Of a stretch of DNA of 64,000 nucleotides, positions 63,989 to 64,000 are shown piece after piece. Location: the NCBI RefSeq assembly GCF_900638385.1, contig NZ_LR134510.1, positions 868,001-932,000 on the forward strand, read 5' to 3'. The notes beneath the pieces are model-generated. The model searched no databases, was not told where the DNA came from, and saw only the letters and a list, made by a program, of their open reading frames with translations. The stretch's first letter is position 1. Each line of letters begins with the position of its first letter. This stretch comes from Actinobacillus delphinicola (lineage in GTDB: Bacteria > Pseudomonadota > Gammaproteobacteria > Enterobacterales > Pasteurellaceae). The position numbers were made by a program, and so were the translations under genes.

Positions 63989-64000
63989 TGTATATTATTT

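Overview
The window is one complete integrative and conjugative element (ICE, about 244-45710) with a piece of its host chromosome (about 45711-64000). The host looks like a member of the Pasteurellaceae: the chromosomal genes (ygfZ, yicC, rph, djlA, dusC, purB-hflD, poxB, acrRAB, ftsEX, asd, mlaA) are gammaproteobacterial in type, the DNA is AT-rich, and I saw two copies of the Haemophilus-type DNA uptake core ACCGCACTT (12389-12397 and 47255-47263). I cannot name the species.

The ICE belongs to the genomic-island class with a type G mating-pair system (ICEHin1056 / PFGI-1 / SPI-7 / ICEclc relatives). Its left end carries partition and replication genes: parA, a DnaB-like helicase, a ParB-like protein, DUF2857, an STY4528-like replication protein, PFL_4669, DUF3158, a small zinc finger, ssb and topB (330-12685). 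Next is a cluster of small genes around an ArdC-like antirestriction protein (12967-16043). The type IV secretion and coupling genes (16230-31309) are separated from their last three genes (35300-38249) by a cargo block holding a GNAT/DUF1778 toxin-antitoxin pair, a Fic protein and coiled-coil membrane proteins. A second AT-rich cargo block (38250-42438) holds unknown membrane proteins and an outer-membrane beta-barrel. The MobH relaxase and a tyrosine recombinase lie at the right end.

Both flanks of the ICE are halves of one trimeric autotransporter adhesin gene on the minus strand, so the element appears to have inserted into that gene and cut it.

The most unusual feature is a family of eight leaders, five on the plus strand (13105-15660) and three on the minus strand (34188-35020). 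Each can form an upstream hairpin and a second hairpin that hides the Shine-Dalgarno sequence of the next gene. The paired bases change together from copy to copy. Both clusters are headed by the same roughly 118-bp hairpin-rich segment, in inverted orientation (12967-13085 and 35042-35159). Other notable points are a lambda-O-like candidate origin inside the replication gene, a 36-bp palindrome array after it, candidate structured RNAs, an in-frame stop in a DUF3577 gene, and an integrase whose N-terminus is out of frame at a poly-A run.

The chromosome to the right is ordinary: tRNA/RNA maintenance genes, purine synthesis, pyruvate oxidase, an RND efflux operon with its TetR-type repressor, the FtsEX division complex, aspartate-semialdehyde dehydrogenase and the lipid-asymmetry lipoprotein MlaA.
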